In this document: piece by piece, positions 42,219-50,829 of the stretch
Layout: every line of letters begins with the position of its first letter
Position numbering within the stretch: the first letter of the stretch is position 1
Source of the DNA: Arminella tubonensis
GTDB taxonomy: Bacteria; Pseudomonadota; Alphaproteobacteria; Rhizobiales; Rhizobiaceae
Assembly: GCF_003240585.1 (NCBI RefSeq)
Contig: NZ_PCDP01000038.1
Location: 1-64,000, forward strand
Reading direction: 5' to 3'
Length of the DNA: 64,000 nt
The notes under the pieces: model-generated
Database searches by the model: none
Seen by the model: the letters and a program-made list of their open reading frames with translations, nothing else
Told to the model about the DNA's origin: nothing
Translations under genes and position numbers: made by a program

Positions 42219-43022
42219 TCAGGCGGCCAATTTGGCGCGTACGCCGTCGGCCATGGTTTTCATCCGGTCGGCCGTCGAATGGCCGATCAGCATGAAGGCG
42301 TGGCCGGCACTCGACCAGTAGACGACGTTCATGCCGTGCCGACGCTCCATGTCCGGTTCGGCCGGCCCCGTTTGCGAGGAGATGATGCAAAGCGCCATCG
42401 GTCCGTCCTCGGGATCGAGGTAGGCGATCTGCGCCAAGGGCTTGCCGTCGTATTCGAGCACCTGTGCCCGGCGGAAATCGGCGCCCGACAGCGCCACGGT
42501 CTCGGGGGTCAAAGAAATCCCGAGTTTCGAGCCGACCTGTTCGAGCTGCGCCGCCTGGGCCGCCCTGTCGCCGGCGGGCGCGCTCAACGTATCCGCGGTG
42601 TAGAGTCCGAGATATTGGGCAACAACAGCACGCCACTCGGCGCCTTCGTCGGGTTTTTCCAGGCGATGATTTAGTTCGATGAGCCCCCTGTCGACCGCGA
42701 TCCCGGCGATCAGGCAAGCCGCGGCAGCGGCGAGGAAGCCGCGACGGCTGACGCCTGACGTAGAGAATTTCCGTGGTGTCGTGGCGGGAATGGCGCCCAG
42801 CATGGCCTGGAGCTTGGCATCAGGGGCGGCCTTCAACAAAGGCGCAAAGGCTTCGACATAGGGGAGGTCGCTGCGCGACAAAAATTCGAAGCGCTCGGCA
42901 GTAGCCTCATCCGCGTTGATCAATTTCTCGATCTCGGCAGTCTTTGCGGCGTCCAGCTCGCCGTCGATGAAGGCGACCAGCATCTCGTCCGAGGGCAATT
43001 CATTTTTATCGTGCTCGTTCAT
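42219..43022 (-). CDS. Anti-sigma factor, membrane-anchored
   Basis: 267 residues. The N-terminal part (DEMLVAFIDGELDAAKTAEI) is the zinc-finger-like/anti-sigma fold region, followed by a basic segment (SRRGFLAAAAACLIAGIAV) forming one membrane helix and a periplasmic domain. It should hold the partner ECF sigma factor inactive. ATG overlaps the sigma stop by four bases (43019-43022). Confidence 0.88.
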   Translation of the reverse strand: MNEHDKNELPSDEMLVAFIDGELDAAKTAEIEKLINADEATAERFEFLSRSDLPYVEAFAPLLKAAPDAKLQAMLGAIPATTPRKFSTSGVSRRGFLAAAAACLIAGIAVDRGLIELNHRLEKPDEGAEWRAVVAQYLGLYTADTLSAPAGDRAAQAAQLEQVGSKLGISLTPETVALSGADFRRAQVLEYDGKPLAQIAYLDPEDGPMALCIISSQTGPAEPDMERRHGMNVVYWSSAGHAFMLIGHSTADRMKTMADGVRAKLAA

Positions 43023-43663
43023 TCGTATCCCCCATTCGTCAATCCCCGGTCCGATCTTCTCGTCCCATCAAGCGGCTCCATCACTTCCGCCAGTTTCGCG
43101 CGGGCGGTCGCCAGCCGGCTCATCACGGTTCCGATCGGAACGTTCAAAACCTCCGCGACCTCGCGGTATGAAAGCCCCTCGACATAGGCCAGGAACACCG
43201 CGGTGCGCTGCGCCTCGGGCAGGCCCTGCACTTGCTGCAACACCTGACCGGCAAGGATGTGCGTTTCCGTCTCGCGGGCGCCGTCGAAAACCAGGGTCTC
43301 GTCTGCATCGACGAAGCCCTGCCCCATCCGCACCCGGCGCGACCGGACCTCGTTCAACCAGATCGAATGCAGGATCGAAAACAGCCATCGATCGAGACGC
43401 GTTCCGGCAATGTACTGGCCCGCCCTCTCCAGCGCCCTGACGCAGGTCGCCTGGACAAGATCGTCCGCGACGTCGCGCTGGCGCGACAACACGATGCCGT
43501 AGCGCCAGAGCCGCGCCAGATGCTGCGAAAGGCCCGCCCTAATATCGTCTTCGCTGGCGATAGCATCCTCCACACCGACTTGTGCCTTGTGAACCGCCGG
43601 TCTCGCCGGCGATTCCACTTTAACCCTAATATAGGCAGGAAACGGGAAATGAGCGACTGACAC
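43019..43663 (-). CDS. ECF RNA polymerase sigma factor
   Basis: 214 residues. Region 2: DDLVQATCVRALERAGQY and LDRWLFSILHSIWLNEVRSR; region 4: EGLSYREVAEVLNVPIGTVMSRLATARAKL. Region 3 is absent, as in ECF factors. Co-transcribed and coupled with its anti-sigma factor. GTG at 43663 has AAGG at 8-9 bases; GTG at 43618 is the alternative and gives a more typical length. Confidence 0.92.
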   Translation of the reverse strand: MSVAHFPFPAYIRVKVESPARPAVHKAQVGVEDAIASEDDIRAGLSQHLARLWRYGIVLSRQRDVADDLVQATCVRALERAGQYIAGTRLDRWLFSILHSIWLNEVRSRRVRMGQGFVDADETLVFDGARETETHILAGQVLQQVQGLPEAQRTAVFLAYVEGLSYREVAEVLNVPIGTVMSRLATARAKLAEVMEPLDGTRRSDRGLTNGGYE

Positions 43664-43729
43664 GCATATGACCTTTCACAGACGTCGATAACCATAACCT
43701 GCCTGCCGTATGTCGGCGGAGCGTCGGTG

Positions 43730-44266
43730 TCAGATCTTTGACGGGTCCTGGATGGCCTCGTGGAGATCCTGATATTCCTCGCAGCTGGTGCCGCAGATCG
43801 ACTTGATGGTGTTCAGCTGATCCTGAGCAAGATTGATCTGACCCTTGATGACATAGGCTTCACCGAGATATTCGCGGACCTTTGCGTATTTCGGGTCGAG
43901 CTGGACGGACTTCAGGTAGTAGGAGATACCCTCGTCGGTACGACCGAGTTTCCGCGTCGCATAACCGCGATAGTTCAATGCCTCCGCCGTGTTCTGGTCC
44001 TTCAGCGTATCGAGCATGGCAAGCGCTTCTTCATAGCGGCCATCCTTGGCCAGCGAATAGGCGTAGTCGGCGCGGTTCTCGTCAGTTATATTGGCGCCCT
44101 GCTGCTTCACGCACTTCTTGGCCTTCTTGTCGTAGATCTCGCCCTTCTTGCAGGTCGGGGTCGTGCTTTCGTTATCGCCGATCGCAAAGACAGGAATGGA
44201 AAGCGCACCGAGCGTCAGGCAGGTACCGAGCGCGATCGAAGCCAGGCGGATTGCGGTTGATGTCAT
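43730..44266 (-). CDS. Secreted tetratricopeptide repeat protein
   Basis: 178 residues. Signal peptide (LASIALGTCLTLGALSIPVFA) is followed by a short Cys-containing segment (CKKGEIYDKKAKKCVK) and about three TPR units (RADYAYSLAKDGRYEEAL, AEALNYRGYATRKLGRTDEG, PKYAKVREYLGEAYVIKG). A C-terminal CGTSC pair is present. TPR proteins mediate protein contacts, here probably in the periplasm. AAGGAGAAG precedes the ATG at 44266. Confidence 0.85.
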   Translation of the reverse strand: MTSTAIRLASIALGTCLTLGALSIPVFAIGDNESTTPTCKKGEIYDKKAKKCVKQQGANITDENRADYAYSLAKDGRYEEALAMLDTLKDQNTAEALNYRGYATRKLGRTDEGISYYLKSVQLDPKYAKVREYLGEAYVIKGQINLAQDQLNTIKSICGTSCEEYQDLHEAIQDPSKI

Positions 44267-44463
44267 GGGTCTTCTCCTTGGCAAAAATGAACGTTGCGGC
44301 TGGAGAACACCGCATCATCCAGTTTTATTCGGTGAGATCGCCATTTTTTATTGCTGGCGACGCATATAGACCCATCACGCTTTCGTGATTTTCGGTCCAC
44401 GAATTTTTCCGGACGTAGAAGTGTTTGAACCTGTGCCCGACATGGGTGTGAAGGAGACACATA

Positions 44464-45516
44464 GTGACCGAAACAGTTAAGCTCGTGAGCCTGGCAGTCG
44501 CCAATCCCGAGCACATTATCTATCAATCGGATGCGGGTCAGACGGCAGCTCGGCTTTTCTCGGACCGCTACGGAGAATTCAAGCTTCTTGCCCGGGTGTT
44601 CGACAATGCCGGCATCTTCAAGCGACATGCGGCGCGCCCGCTGTCCTGGTTCTCCGAGCCGCATGGCTGGCAGGACCGCATGGGAGCCTATGCCGAAGTT
44701 GCCAGCGAACTTTTCGTCAAGGCGACGACGGAGGCACTCTTTCTCGCCGGAATGAAAGCTTCGGAAGTCGATTGCATCGTCACGGTCTCATCGACCGGGT
44801 TCACCACCCCAAGCCTCGAGGCGAGGCTTGCCGGTCGCATAGGCTTTCGCCCTGACATCGAACGCGTGCCGATCTTCGGCCTTGGCTGTGCGGCAGGCGT
44901 CTCCGGCTTCGCGATCGCCTCGCGGATGGCGAAGAGTCGTCCGGGTGCCACCGTTCTCTTCGTCGCCCTCGAGCTTTGCTCGCTTGCCTTCCGGCTCGAC
45001 GAACTGACGCGGCCGAACATCATTGCGACGGCCCTTTTCGGCGATGGCGCCGCAGCCTGCATCCTTCGCACCCAGCATCGCGGACTTGCGGAAGTGGAAT
45101 CGAGCGGCGAGCACCTGTTTCCGGATACGCTCGGGATCATGGGCTGGAAAATCGACGACACCGGGCTTGGCATCATCCTCGAACAATCACTGCCGGCATT
45201 TGCGCTTGACAATATCAAGCCGGCGGTCAGCAGTATTTTGGCGCGCGCCGGCCTGACCGTTGCCGATATCGACCGCTTCATCTGCCATCCGGGCGGCACC
45301 AAGGTGCTCGCTGCGCTCGAGACCGCCTTTGCGCTCGAGCCCGGTTCTCTCGACCACGAGCGGGATATCATCTCCGACTACGGAAATATGTCGTCGCCGA
45401 CCGTCCTGTTCGTGCTGCAGCGGGCAATCGCTGCCGGCCTTCCGGAACGCTCGGCGATGATCGCCATGGGACCGGGGTTTACGGCAAGCTGCGTCACCTT
45501 GAAGAGGACCGCATGA
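44464..45516 (+). CDS. Type III polyketide synthase (chalcone synthase-like)
   Basis: 350 residues with the full thiolase-fold triad: Cys142 in GLGCAAGVSG, His275 in ICHPGGTKVL and Asn308 in YGNMSSPTVLFVL. GFGPG-type loop is MGPGFTASC near the end. Bacterial type III synthases of this length condense fatty acyl starters with malonyl-CoA to alkylpyrones or alkylresorcinols. The immediate partner is an isoprenylcysteine-methyltransferase-like membrane protein overlapping by four bases, exactly the pair that makes alkylpyrone methyl ethers in Bacillus (BpsA/BpsB). GTG at 44464 follows GAAGGAGAC at ~8 bases. Confidence 0.93.
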   Translation: MTETVKLVSLAVANPEHIIYQSDAGQTAARLFSDRYGEFKLLARVFDNAGIFKRHAARPLSWFSEPHGWQDRMGAYAEVASELFVKATTEALFLAGMKASEVDCIVTVSSTGFTTPSLEARLAGRIGFRPDIERVPIFGLGCAAGVSGFAIASRMAKSRPGATVLFVALELCSLAFRLDELTRPNIIATALFGDGAAACILRTQHRGLAEVESSGEHLFPDTLGIMGWKIDDTGLGIILEQSLPAFALDNIKPAVSSILARAGLTVADIDRFICHPGGTKVLAALETAFALEPGSLDHERDIISDYGNMSSPTVLFVLQRAIAAGLPERSAMIAMGPGFTASCVTLKRTA

Positions 45517-46010
45517 TGTGGCCGTCTATCGCCCTCCTTGCCTTCGTCACGCTGCAACGGCTCGCGGAGCTATTCTACGCGCGTCGCAACACGCTTTTGC
45601 TTCTCGCGAGGGGCGGCCGGGAGGTCGGCGCCGAGCACTATCCCTACATGGTGCTTCTGCACACCCTCTGGCTCGCCGGCCTGTGGGTGGCCGCGCCCGA
45701 TCGACCGGTCAATCTCGTCTGGTTCCTCGTCTTCATGTCGCTGCAGCTTTTGCGTATCTGGGTTCTGGCGACGCTGAAAGACCGGTGGACGACCCGGATC
45801 ATCATACTGCCCGGTGCGCCGCTGGTGCATTCCGGGCCGTATCGTTTCCTCAATCATCCCAACTACGCGATCGTCATCGGCGAGATTGCCGTCCTGCCGC
45901 TGGCGTTCGGGCTTCCTTACTACGCGCTGGTTTTTTCCCTGCTCAACGCCGCCATGTTGCGGGTGCGGATCGGCGAAGAAAACGCAGCCTTGGCCGCCGA
46001 TATGCTTTAA
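45513..46010 (+). CDS. Isoprenylcysteine carboxyl methyltransferase (ICMT)-like membrane protein
   Basis: 165 residues with four to five hydrophobic helices and the C-terminal catalytic motif LVHSGPYRFLNHPNYAIVIG followed by EIAVLPLAFG, and a final E-E pair (GEENAAL), all typical of ICMT-type SAM methyltransferases. Next to a type III PKS it probably O-methylates the polyketide (BpsB-like). Overlaps the PKS stop by four bases (ATGA), so the two are coupled. Confidence 0.88.
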   Translation: MMWPSIALLAFVTLQRLAELFYARRNTLLLLARGGREVGAEHYPYMVLLHTLWLAGLWVAAPDRPVNLVWFLVFMSLQLLRIWVLATLKDRWTTRIIILPGAPLVHSGPYRFLNHPNYAIVIGEIAVLPLAFGLPYYALVFSLLNAAMLRVRIGEENAALAADML

Positions 46011-46098
46011 GCTTGAACAATCTCATTTTTCGTTTGCGCAGCGGCAGTTAGACAGGCATTTTCGAGAGCTGGGACTACCGAAAAGACCGCAGGGAACA

Positions 46099-47346
46099 AT
46101 GAGCAAAGACGCAATCGTGCTTGGCGCCGGCATCGTCGGCGTATCGACTGCCATCCATCTCCAGCGGCGCGGGCGACAGGTTACCCTGATCGACCGCAAG
46201 GCACCCGGAAAGGAAACGTCATACGGCAATGCCGGCCTGATCCAGCGCGAGGGTGTCGTGCCCTATGGCTTTCCGCAACAGCTCGGCCTGCTTCTTCGCT
46301 ATGCCATCAACAATCGCATCGACGCGCATTATCATATGCGCGCCCTGCCGGGGCAGCTCGCCTTTCTCGCCCGCTACTGGTGGAATTCCAACAGCAAGCG
46401 GCACGACGTGATTTCGCGGGCCTACGCTCCGCTGATCGAAAATTCAGTCTCCGAGCACAACGACCTGATCCTTGCCTCCCACGCGGAAGAGTTGATCCGC
46501 AAGGACGGCTGGATGGAGATTTTCCGTACGGCTGCCAAACGCGACGAGGAACTGGCCGAGGCCGAGCGGCTACGACTGGAGTTCGGCGTCGACTACGAGG
46601 CGCTGTCCAAAGAGGATATCGCCCGTCTCGAGCCGAATATTTCAGGGCCGTTCATCGGCGGCCTGCGCTGGCGCGATCCGTGGTCGGTGCTTGATCCGCT
46701 GGGACTGACGAATGCCTATCTCCGATATTTCGAAAGCCTCGGCGGCCGCGTTGCCAATGGCGACGCGGCATCGCTCGGCCAGTTCGGGAGTGGCTGGAAG
46801 GTCATGACCTCGGAAGGTTCGATCGAGGCTGATGACGCGGTACTGGCATTGGGCCCGTGGGCGGACACCGCCACCTACCGCCTCGGCTATAATTTTCCGC
46901 TCGGGGTCAAGCGCGGCTACCACATGCACTATGCCGTCGAGGGCAACGCGGTTCTCAACAACTGGACGCTGGACAAGGAGCGCGGCTATTTCCTGGCGCC
47001 GATGAACCAGGGCATACGGCTCACGACCGGCGCGGAATTCGCCAGGCGAGATGCCCCGAAGACGCCGGTCCAGCTCGACCGAGCAGAGAAAGTGGCGCGG
47101 ACGATTTTCCCGCTCGGCGAACGGCTCGATCCTGAACCGTGGATGGGTGCCCGCCCTTGCACGCCCGACATGATGCCGATCATCGGCAAGGCGCCGCGGC
47201 ATGAAGGGCTGTGGTTCGCTTTCGGCCATGCGCATCACGGACTGACGCTCGGTCCGGTCACCGGTCGCGTGCTGGCGGAACTGATATTAGGCGAGAAGCC
47301 GTTTATCGATGTTTCAGCCTATGCGCCGGAGCGTTTTGCGCCCTAA
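46099..47346 (+). CDS. FAD-dependent oxidoreductase, DadA-like
   Basis: 415 residues. N-terminal dinucleotide motif AIVLGAGIVGVSTAIHLQRRG with an acidic end LIDRKAPGKETSYGNAG, and C-terminal RPCTPDMMPIIGKAP and GHAHHGLTLGPVTGR, the DAO/DadA family pattern. Such enzymes oxidise D-amino acids or other amines. It follows the PKS pair by 88 bases in the same direction and may belong to the transcript, but could be independent. AGGGAA precedes ATG at 46099. Its TAA overlaps the convergent gntK stop by two bases. Confidence 0.88.
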   Translation: MSKDAIVLGAGIVGVSTAIHLQRRGRQVTLIDRKAPGKETSYGNAGLIQREGVVPYGFPQQLGLLLRYAINNRIDAHYHMRALPGQLAFLARYWWNSNSKRHDVISRAYAPLIENSVSEHNDLILASHAEELIRKDGWMEIFRTAAKRDEELAEAERLRLEFGVDYEALSKEDIARLEPNISGPFIGGLRWRDPWSVLDPLGLTNAYLRYFESLGGRVANGDAASLGQFGSGWKVMTSEGSIEADDAVLALGPWADTATYRLGYNFPLGVKRGYHMHYAVEGNAVLNNWTLDKERGYFLAPMNQGIRLTTGAEFARRDAPKTPVQLDRAEKVARTIFPLGERLDPEPWMGARPCTPDMMPIIGKAPRHEGLWFAFGHAHHGLTLGPVTGRVLAELILGEKPFIDVSAYAPERFAP

Positions 47347-47882
47347 TCGGGCGCTCGACGCAGCGATGCAAGCGCCCTTGCCGCGGCCGCTGCGATATTG
47401 CCGACGGTATCGTCGATATCGACAGTGACGACGCCGGGCTCTCCGGTCGGCACTTCCAGCGTCTTCAGCTGGCTTTCGAGCAGCGACGGCGGCATGAAAT
47501 GGCCTTTGCGCGCGCCCATGCGGGAGGCCAATAGCGCTTTCGAGCCTTCGAGGTAAACGAAATAGAGCGGTCCGCCAGCCTCTCTGCGCAGACGGTCGCG
47601 ATAGATTATTTTCAGCGCTGAGCAGGAGACGACGATCCCTTCGCCCCGCTTCAACGCGGCCGCGATCTCGGCGCCGATCAGGTCGAGCCAGGGCATGCGA
47701 TCTTCGTCGGTCAACGGAATGCCCTTGCTCATCTTCTCGACGTTGGACGCGGGGTGCAGCGCGTCGCCCTCGATAAAATGCAGGTCAAGTTCGGCCGCAA
47801 GAGCCTCGGCAACCGAGGTCTTGCCGCTGCCGCTCACGCCCATGACGATGATCGCGGTGGGGTTCTTTTCTCCGCTTGGCAT
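47343..47882 (-). CDS. gntK: Gluconokinase
   Basis: 179 residues. P-loop VMGVSGSGKTSVAEALA, then EGDALHPASNVEKMSKGIPL and DEDRMPWL, the hallmark of GntK. It phosphorylates gluconate to 6-phosphogluconate for the Entner-Doudoroff/pentose phosphate routes. ATG at 47882 is chosen; the frame runs on to 47927. No gnt transporter is adjacent. Confidence 0.93.
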   Translation of the reverse strand: MPSGEKNPTAIIVMGVSGSGKTSVAEALAAELDLHFIEGDALHPASNVEKMSKGIPLTDEDRMPWLDLIGAEIAAALKRGEGIVVSCSALKIIYRDRLRREAGGPLYFVYLEGSKALLASRMGARKGHFMPPSLLESQLKTLEVPTGEPGVVTVDIDDTVGNIAAAAARALASLRRAPD

Positions 47883-47923
47883 TTTCGCTCCGTCGGTCAC
47901 TGCTTGCGCTCTCAGAGATTGTC

Positions 47924-47967
47924 GCATTTTCTTTCGAGAAACCGGTATCCACTTTCTCGGAAAATGC
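47924..47967. repeat. Short rhizobial palindrome next to dppF stop
   Basis: GCATTTTC(TTT)CGAGAAA, central CCGGTATCCAC, then TTTCTCG and GAAAATGC: a 44-base imperfect palindrome. It is directly downstream of dppF (stop at 47970). I recall closely similar palindromes (GAGAAA-CCGGT-TTTCTC core) as dispersed elements in Rhizobiales. It may also serve as the dpp operon terminator. Confidence 0.75.
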
Positions 47968-47969
47968 TC

Positions 47970-48923
47970 TTAGTCCAACGGGAAGTGGCAGGCGAAATGC
48001 TGCGTGCCTTCGCCGGTCAGTTCCGGCTCGACCTTGCGGCAGATATCCTGGGCTTTCCAGCAGCGCGGATTGAAGTGGCACCCCATCGGCGGATTGAGCG
48101 GCGACGGCAGTTCGCCCTGCAAGCGGATACGGTTCTTCTCCCGTTCGGGATCGGCGATCGGCGTCGCGGACAACAGTGCCGCCGTGTAGGGATGGCGCGG
48201 ATGGGCGAAGACTTCGGCCGCCGTGCCGGTCTCGACCGGGCGGCCGAGATACATCACCATCACCTCGTCGGCGATGTGACGCACCACCGACAGGCCGTGC
48301 GAAATGAAGAGGTAGGCGAGCCCCATCTCCTTCTGCAAATCCATCAACAGGTTCAGCACCTGCGCCTGGATCGAGAGATCGAGCGCCGAGACCGGCTCGT
48401 CAAGCACCAGCACCTTCGGCCGCAGCATCAGGGCGCGGGCAATCGCGATACGCTGGCGCTGGCCACCGGAGAACATGTGCGGATAGCGATCGTAATGTTC
48501 CGGCCTCAGCCCGACGCGCTCCATCATCGCCTCTGCTTTGCGGCGGCGGGTCGGACCATCGTCGTTGGTGTTGATCTTCAGCGGCTCCTCAAGGATGGAG
48601 CCGACCTTCTGGCGCGGATTGAGCGAGCCGTAGGGGTTCTGGAAGACGATCTGCACCTGGCTGCGCAGGCTGCGGTCGCCGATGCGAGCGGGCTTGCCGT
48701 CGATCAGCAGGTCGCCTGCCGTCGGGTCCTCGATCATGGTGACGAGGCGGGCAAGGGTCGACTTTCCGCAACCGGATTCGCCGACGACTGCGAGCGTCTT
48801 GCCGGAATAAAGGCTGAAGCTCACGCCGTTCAGCGCCTTGACGGTCGCCTCCGGTTTGAACATGCCGCGCTTGACGGTGTAGAAACGGGCGAGATCGCGC
48901 CCTTCGAGAACTGCGCCCGTCAT
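47970..48923 (-). CDS. dppF: Peptide ABC transporter ATP-binding protein
   Basis: 317 residues. Walker A GESGCGKSTLARL, signature MFSGGQRQRIAIARAL, Walker B LVLDEPVSALD, and the C-terminal oligopeptide-transporter extension with Cys-rich tail (GCHFNPRCWKAQDICRK). One of the two ATPases that power the Dpp importer. Start overlaps dppD by four bases (48920-48923). Confidence 0.95.
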   Translation of the reverse strand: MTGAVLEGRDLARFYTVKRGMFKPEATVKALNGVSFSLYSGKTLAVVGESGCGKSTLARLVTMIEDPTAGDLLIDGKPARIGDRSLRSQVQIVFQNPYGSLNPRQKVGSILEEPLKINTNDDGPTRRRKAEAMMERVGLRPEHYDRYPHMFSGGQRQRIAIARALMLRPKVLVLDEPVSALDLSIQAQVLNLLMDLQKEMGLAYLFISHGLSVVRHIADEVMVMYLGRPVETGTAAEVFAHPRHPYTAALLSATPIADPEREKNRIRLQGELPSPLNPPMGCHFNPRCWKAQDICRKVEPELTGEGTQHFACHFPLD

Positions 48924-49930
48924 GCCAGGCCTCCTGCGGGTACGACAAGGCTCGGATGACCGAGGGGCTTGCCGTCTTTCAATGGATAATTACAAAGCGC
49001 AAGGCCGAGCTCTGGCCCCTGCCGCTTGACGCCGCGATCACATTCCGCCGTCGCGAACGAACAGCGCGGCGCGAAAAGACAGCCGGTCGGGCGATCATGC
49101 TGACCCGGCACGACGCCCGCGATCGAGGGCAACCGCTGGCCGACGATTGCTCGCTCCGGCAACGCCGAGAGCAGTGCCGCGGTGTAGGGGTGGTGCGGAT
49201 CTCGGAACAGGTTCTTGACCGGCTGTTCCTCGACTTTCTGGCCCGCATACTGGACCTGGACGCGCTCGGCGGTTTCCGCCACCACGCCCATATCGTGGGT
49301 GATCAGGACCAGAGCCATGCCCTGCTCCTGCTGCAGCCGCGCCAGCAGATCGAGGATCTGCGCCTGGATCGTGACGTCGAGTGCCGTGGTCGGCTCGTCG
49401 GCGATCAAGAGCTTCGGATTGCAGGCAAGCGCCATGGCGATCATCACGCGCTGGCTCATCCCGCCGGAAAGCTGGTGCGGATAGACCGACAGGCGCTCCT
49501 CGGGTGCGGGAATGCCGACGAGCTGCAGAAGCTCGATCGAGCGGTCACGCCGCTGCTGGCGATTGAGGCCCATATGGACGCGCAAGGTCTCCCCCAGCTG
49601 GAAGCCGACGGTGAAGCACGGGTTGAGGCTCGACATCGGCTCCTGGAAGATCATCGCCATGTCCTTGCCGACGATCTTGCGGCGCTGGCGCGACGAGATC
49701 TGCCGCAGGTCCTTGCCGTCGAACGACATGCGGTCGGCGGTGATCTTGGCAGTCCAGGGCAAAAGGCCCATTACGGCGAGCATCGACACGGATTTGCCCG
49801 AGCCGGATTCGCCGACGATCGAGAGGATTTCGCCCTTGTCGCAACCGAGAGAGACGCCGTCGACGGCGCGGAAGAGGCCGGAAGACGTCTGGAATTCGAC
49901 GGTGAGATTTTCAATATCGAGAAGCGGCAT
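48920..49930 (-). CDS. dppD: Peptide ABC transporter ATP-binding protein
   Basis: 336 residues. Walker A GESGSGKSVSMLAVM, LSGGMSQRVMIAMALA signature, LLIADEPTTALD Walker B, and the same C-terminal extension (TGCLFAPRCSFATAECD). Forms the ATPase heterodimer with DppF. Its start shares a base with the dppC stop. Confidence 0.95.
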   Translation of the reverse strand: MPLLDIENLTVEFQTSSGLFRAVDGVSLGCDKGEILSIVGESGSGKSVSMLAVMGLLPWTAKITADRMSFDGKDLRQISSRQRRKIVGKDMAMIFQEPMSSLNPCFTVGFQLGETLRVHMGLNRQQRRDRSIELLQLVGIPAPEERLSVYPHQLSGGMSQRVMIAMALACNPKLLIADEPTTALDVTIQAQILDLLARLQQEQGMALVLITHDMGVVAETAERVQVQYAGQKVEEQPVKNLFRDPHHPYTAALLSALPERAIVGQRLPSIAGVVPGQHDRPTGCLFAPRCSFATAECDRGVKRQGPELGLALCNYPLKDGKPLGHPSLVVPAGGLA

Positions 49931-50820
49931 CAGGACCTCTTCAGCTTTGGATCAAGCGCGTCGCGCAGGCCGTCGCCCATCAGATTGATGGCAAGGACGG
50001 TAATGAGAATGCAGAGTCCCGGGAATGTGACGACCCACCAGGCCCGCTGGATGAATTCGCGGGCTTCGGCCAGCATCGTTCCCCATTCCGGTGTCGGCGG
50101 CTGTGCGCCCATGCCGAGGAAGCCCAGTGCCGCCGCATCGAGAATGGCGGCGGAGAAGGCCAGCGTCGCCTGAACGATCAGCGGCCCAAGACAGTTCGGC
50201 AGGATGGTCTTGAACATCAGCCTGAGATTGCCCGCTCCGGAAACGCGCGAGGCGATGACATATTCCTTCTCGCGCTCGGTCATAACAGAGGCGCGGGTGA
50301 GACGGACGAAATGCGGCTGGTTGACGAGAGAGATCGCGATCATCGCGTTCAGCAGGCCCGGCCCCAGCACCGCGACGAGCACGAGAGCCAGGAGCAGCGA
50401 CGGAAAGGCGAGGATGATGTCCATGATGCGCATGATGACGATATCGGTGCGGCCGCGGACATAGCCGGCGACAAGCCCGATCAGCACGCCCGAGACGACC
50501 GACAGCGTGACGACGACGAGGCCGATGAACAGCGAGAAACGCGCGCCGAAAATCAGCCTGGTCATGATGTCCCGGCCGACGGCATCGGTGCCGAGCGGAA
50601 AGGAGAACGAGCCGTTGGTCATCCAGAACGGTGGCGCCAGGAGCGCGTCGCGGAACTGTTCGCTCGGGCCATGTGGCGAGACGAATGGGGCGAAGACCGC
50701 CAGCACGAGGACGATGATGAACACCGCCAGCCCGATGACGGCACCCTTGTTGCGGGAGAAATAATACCAGAACTCCGAAAGGGCGGAGGGCTGGGCGGAC
50801 TTGGCGCTTGCCATGCTCAT
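49930..50820 (-). CDS. dppC: Peptide ABC transporter permease
   Basis: 296 residues, six helices with the EAA loop REKEYVIASRVSGAG. The N-terminal FWYYFSRNKGAVIGLAVFII region is typical of DppC/OppC. ATG 50820 follows GGAGCG. Second permease subunit of the peptide/ALA importer. Confidence 0.94.
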   Translation of the reverse strand: MSMASAKSAQPSALSEFWYYFSRNKGAVIGLAVFIIVLVLAVFAPFVSPHGPSEQFRDALLAPPFWMTNGSFSFPLGTDAVGRDIMTRLIFGARFSLFIGLVVVTLSVVSGVLIGLVAGYVRGRTDIVIMRIMDIILAFPSLLLALVLVAVLGPGLLNAMIAISLVNQPHFVRLTRASVMTEREKEYVIASRVSGAGNLRLMFKTILPNCLGPLIVQATLAFSAAILDAAALGFLGMGAQPPTPEWGTMLAEAREFIQRAWWVVTFPGLCILITVLAINLMGDGLRDALDPKLKRS

Positions 50821-50829
50821 GGGCCGCTC

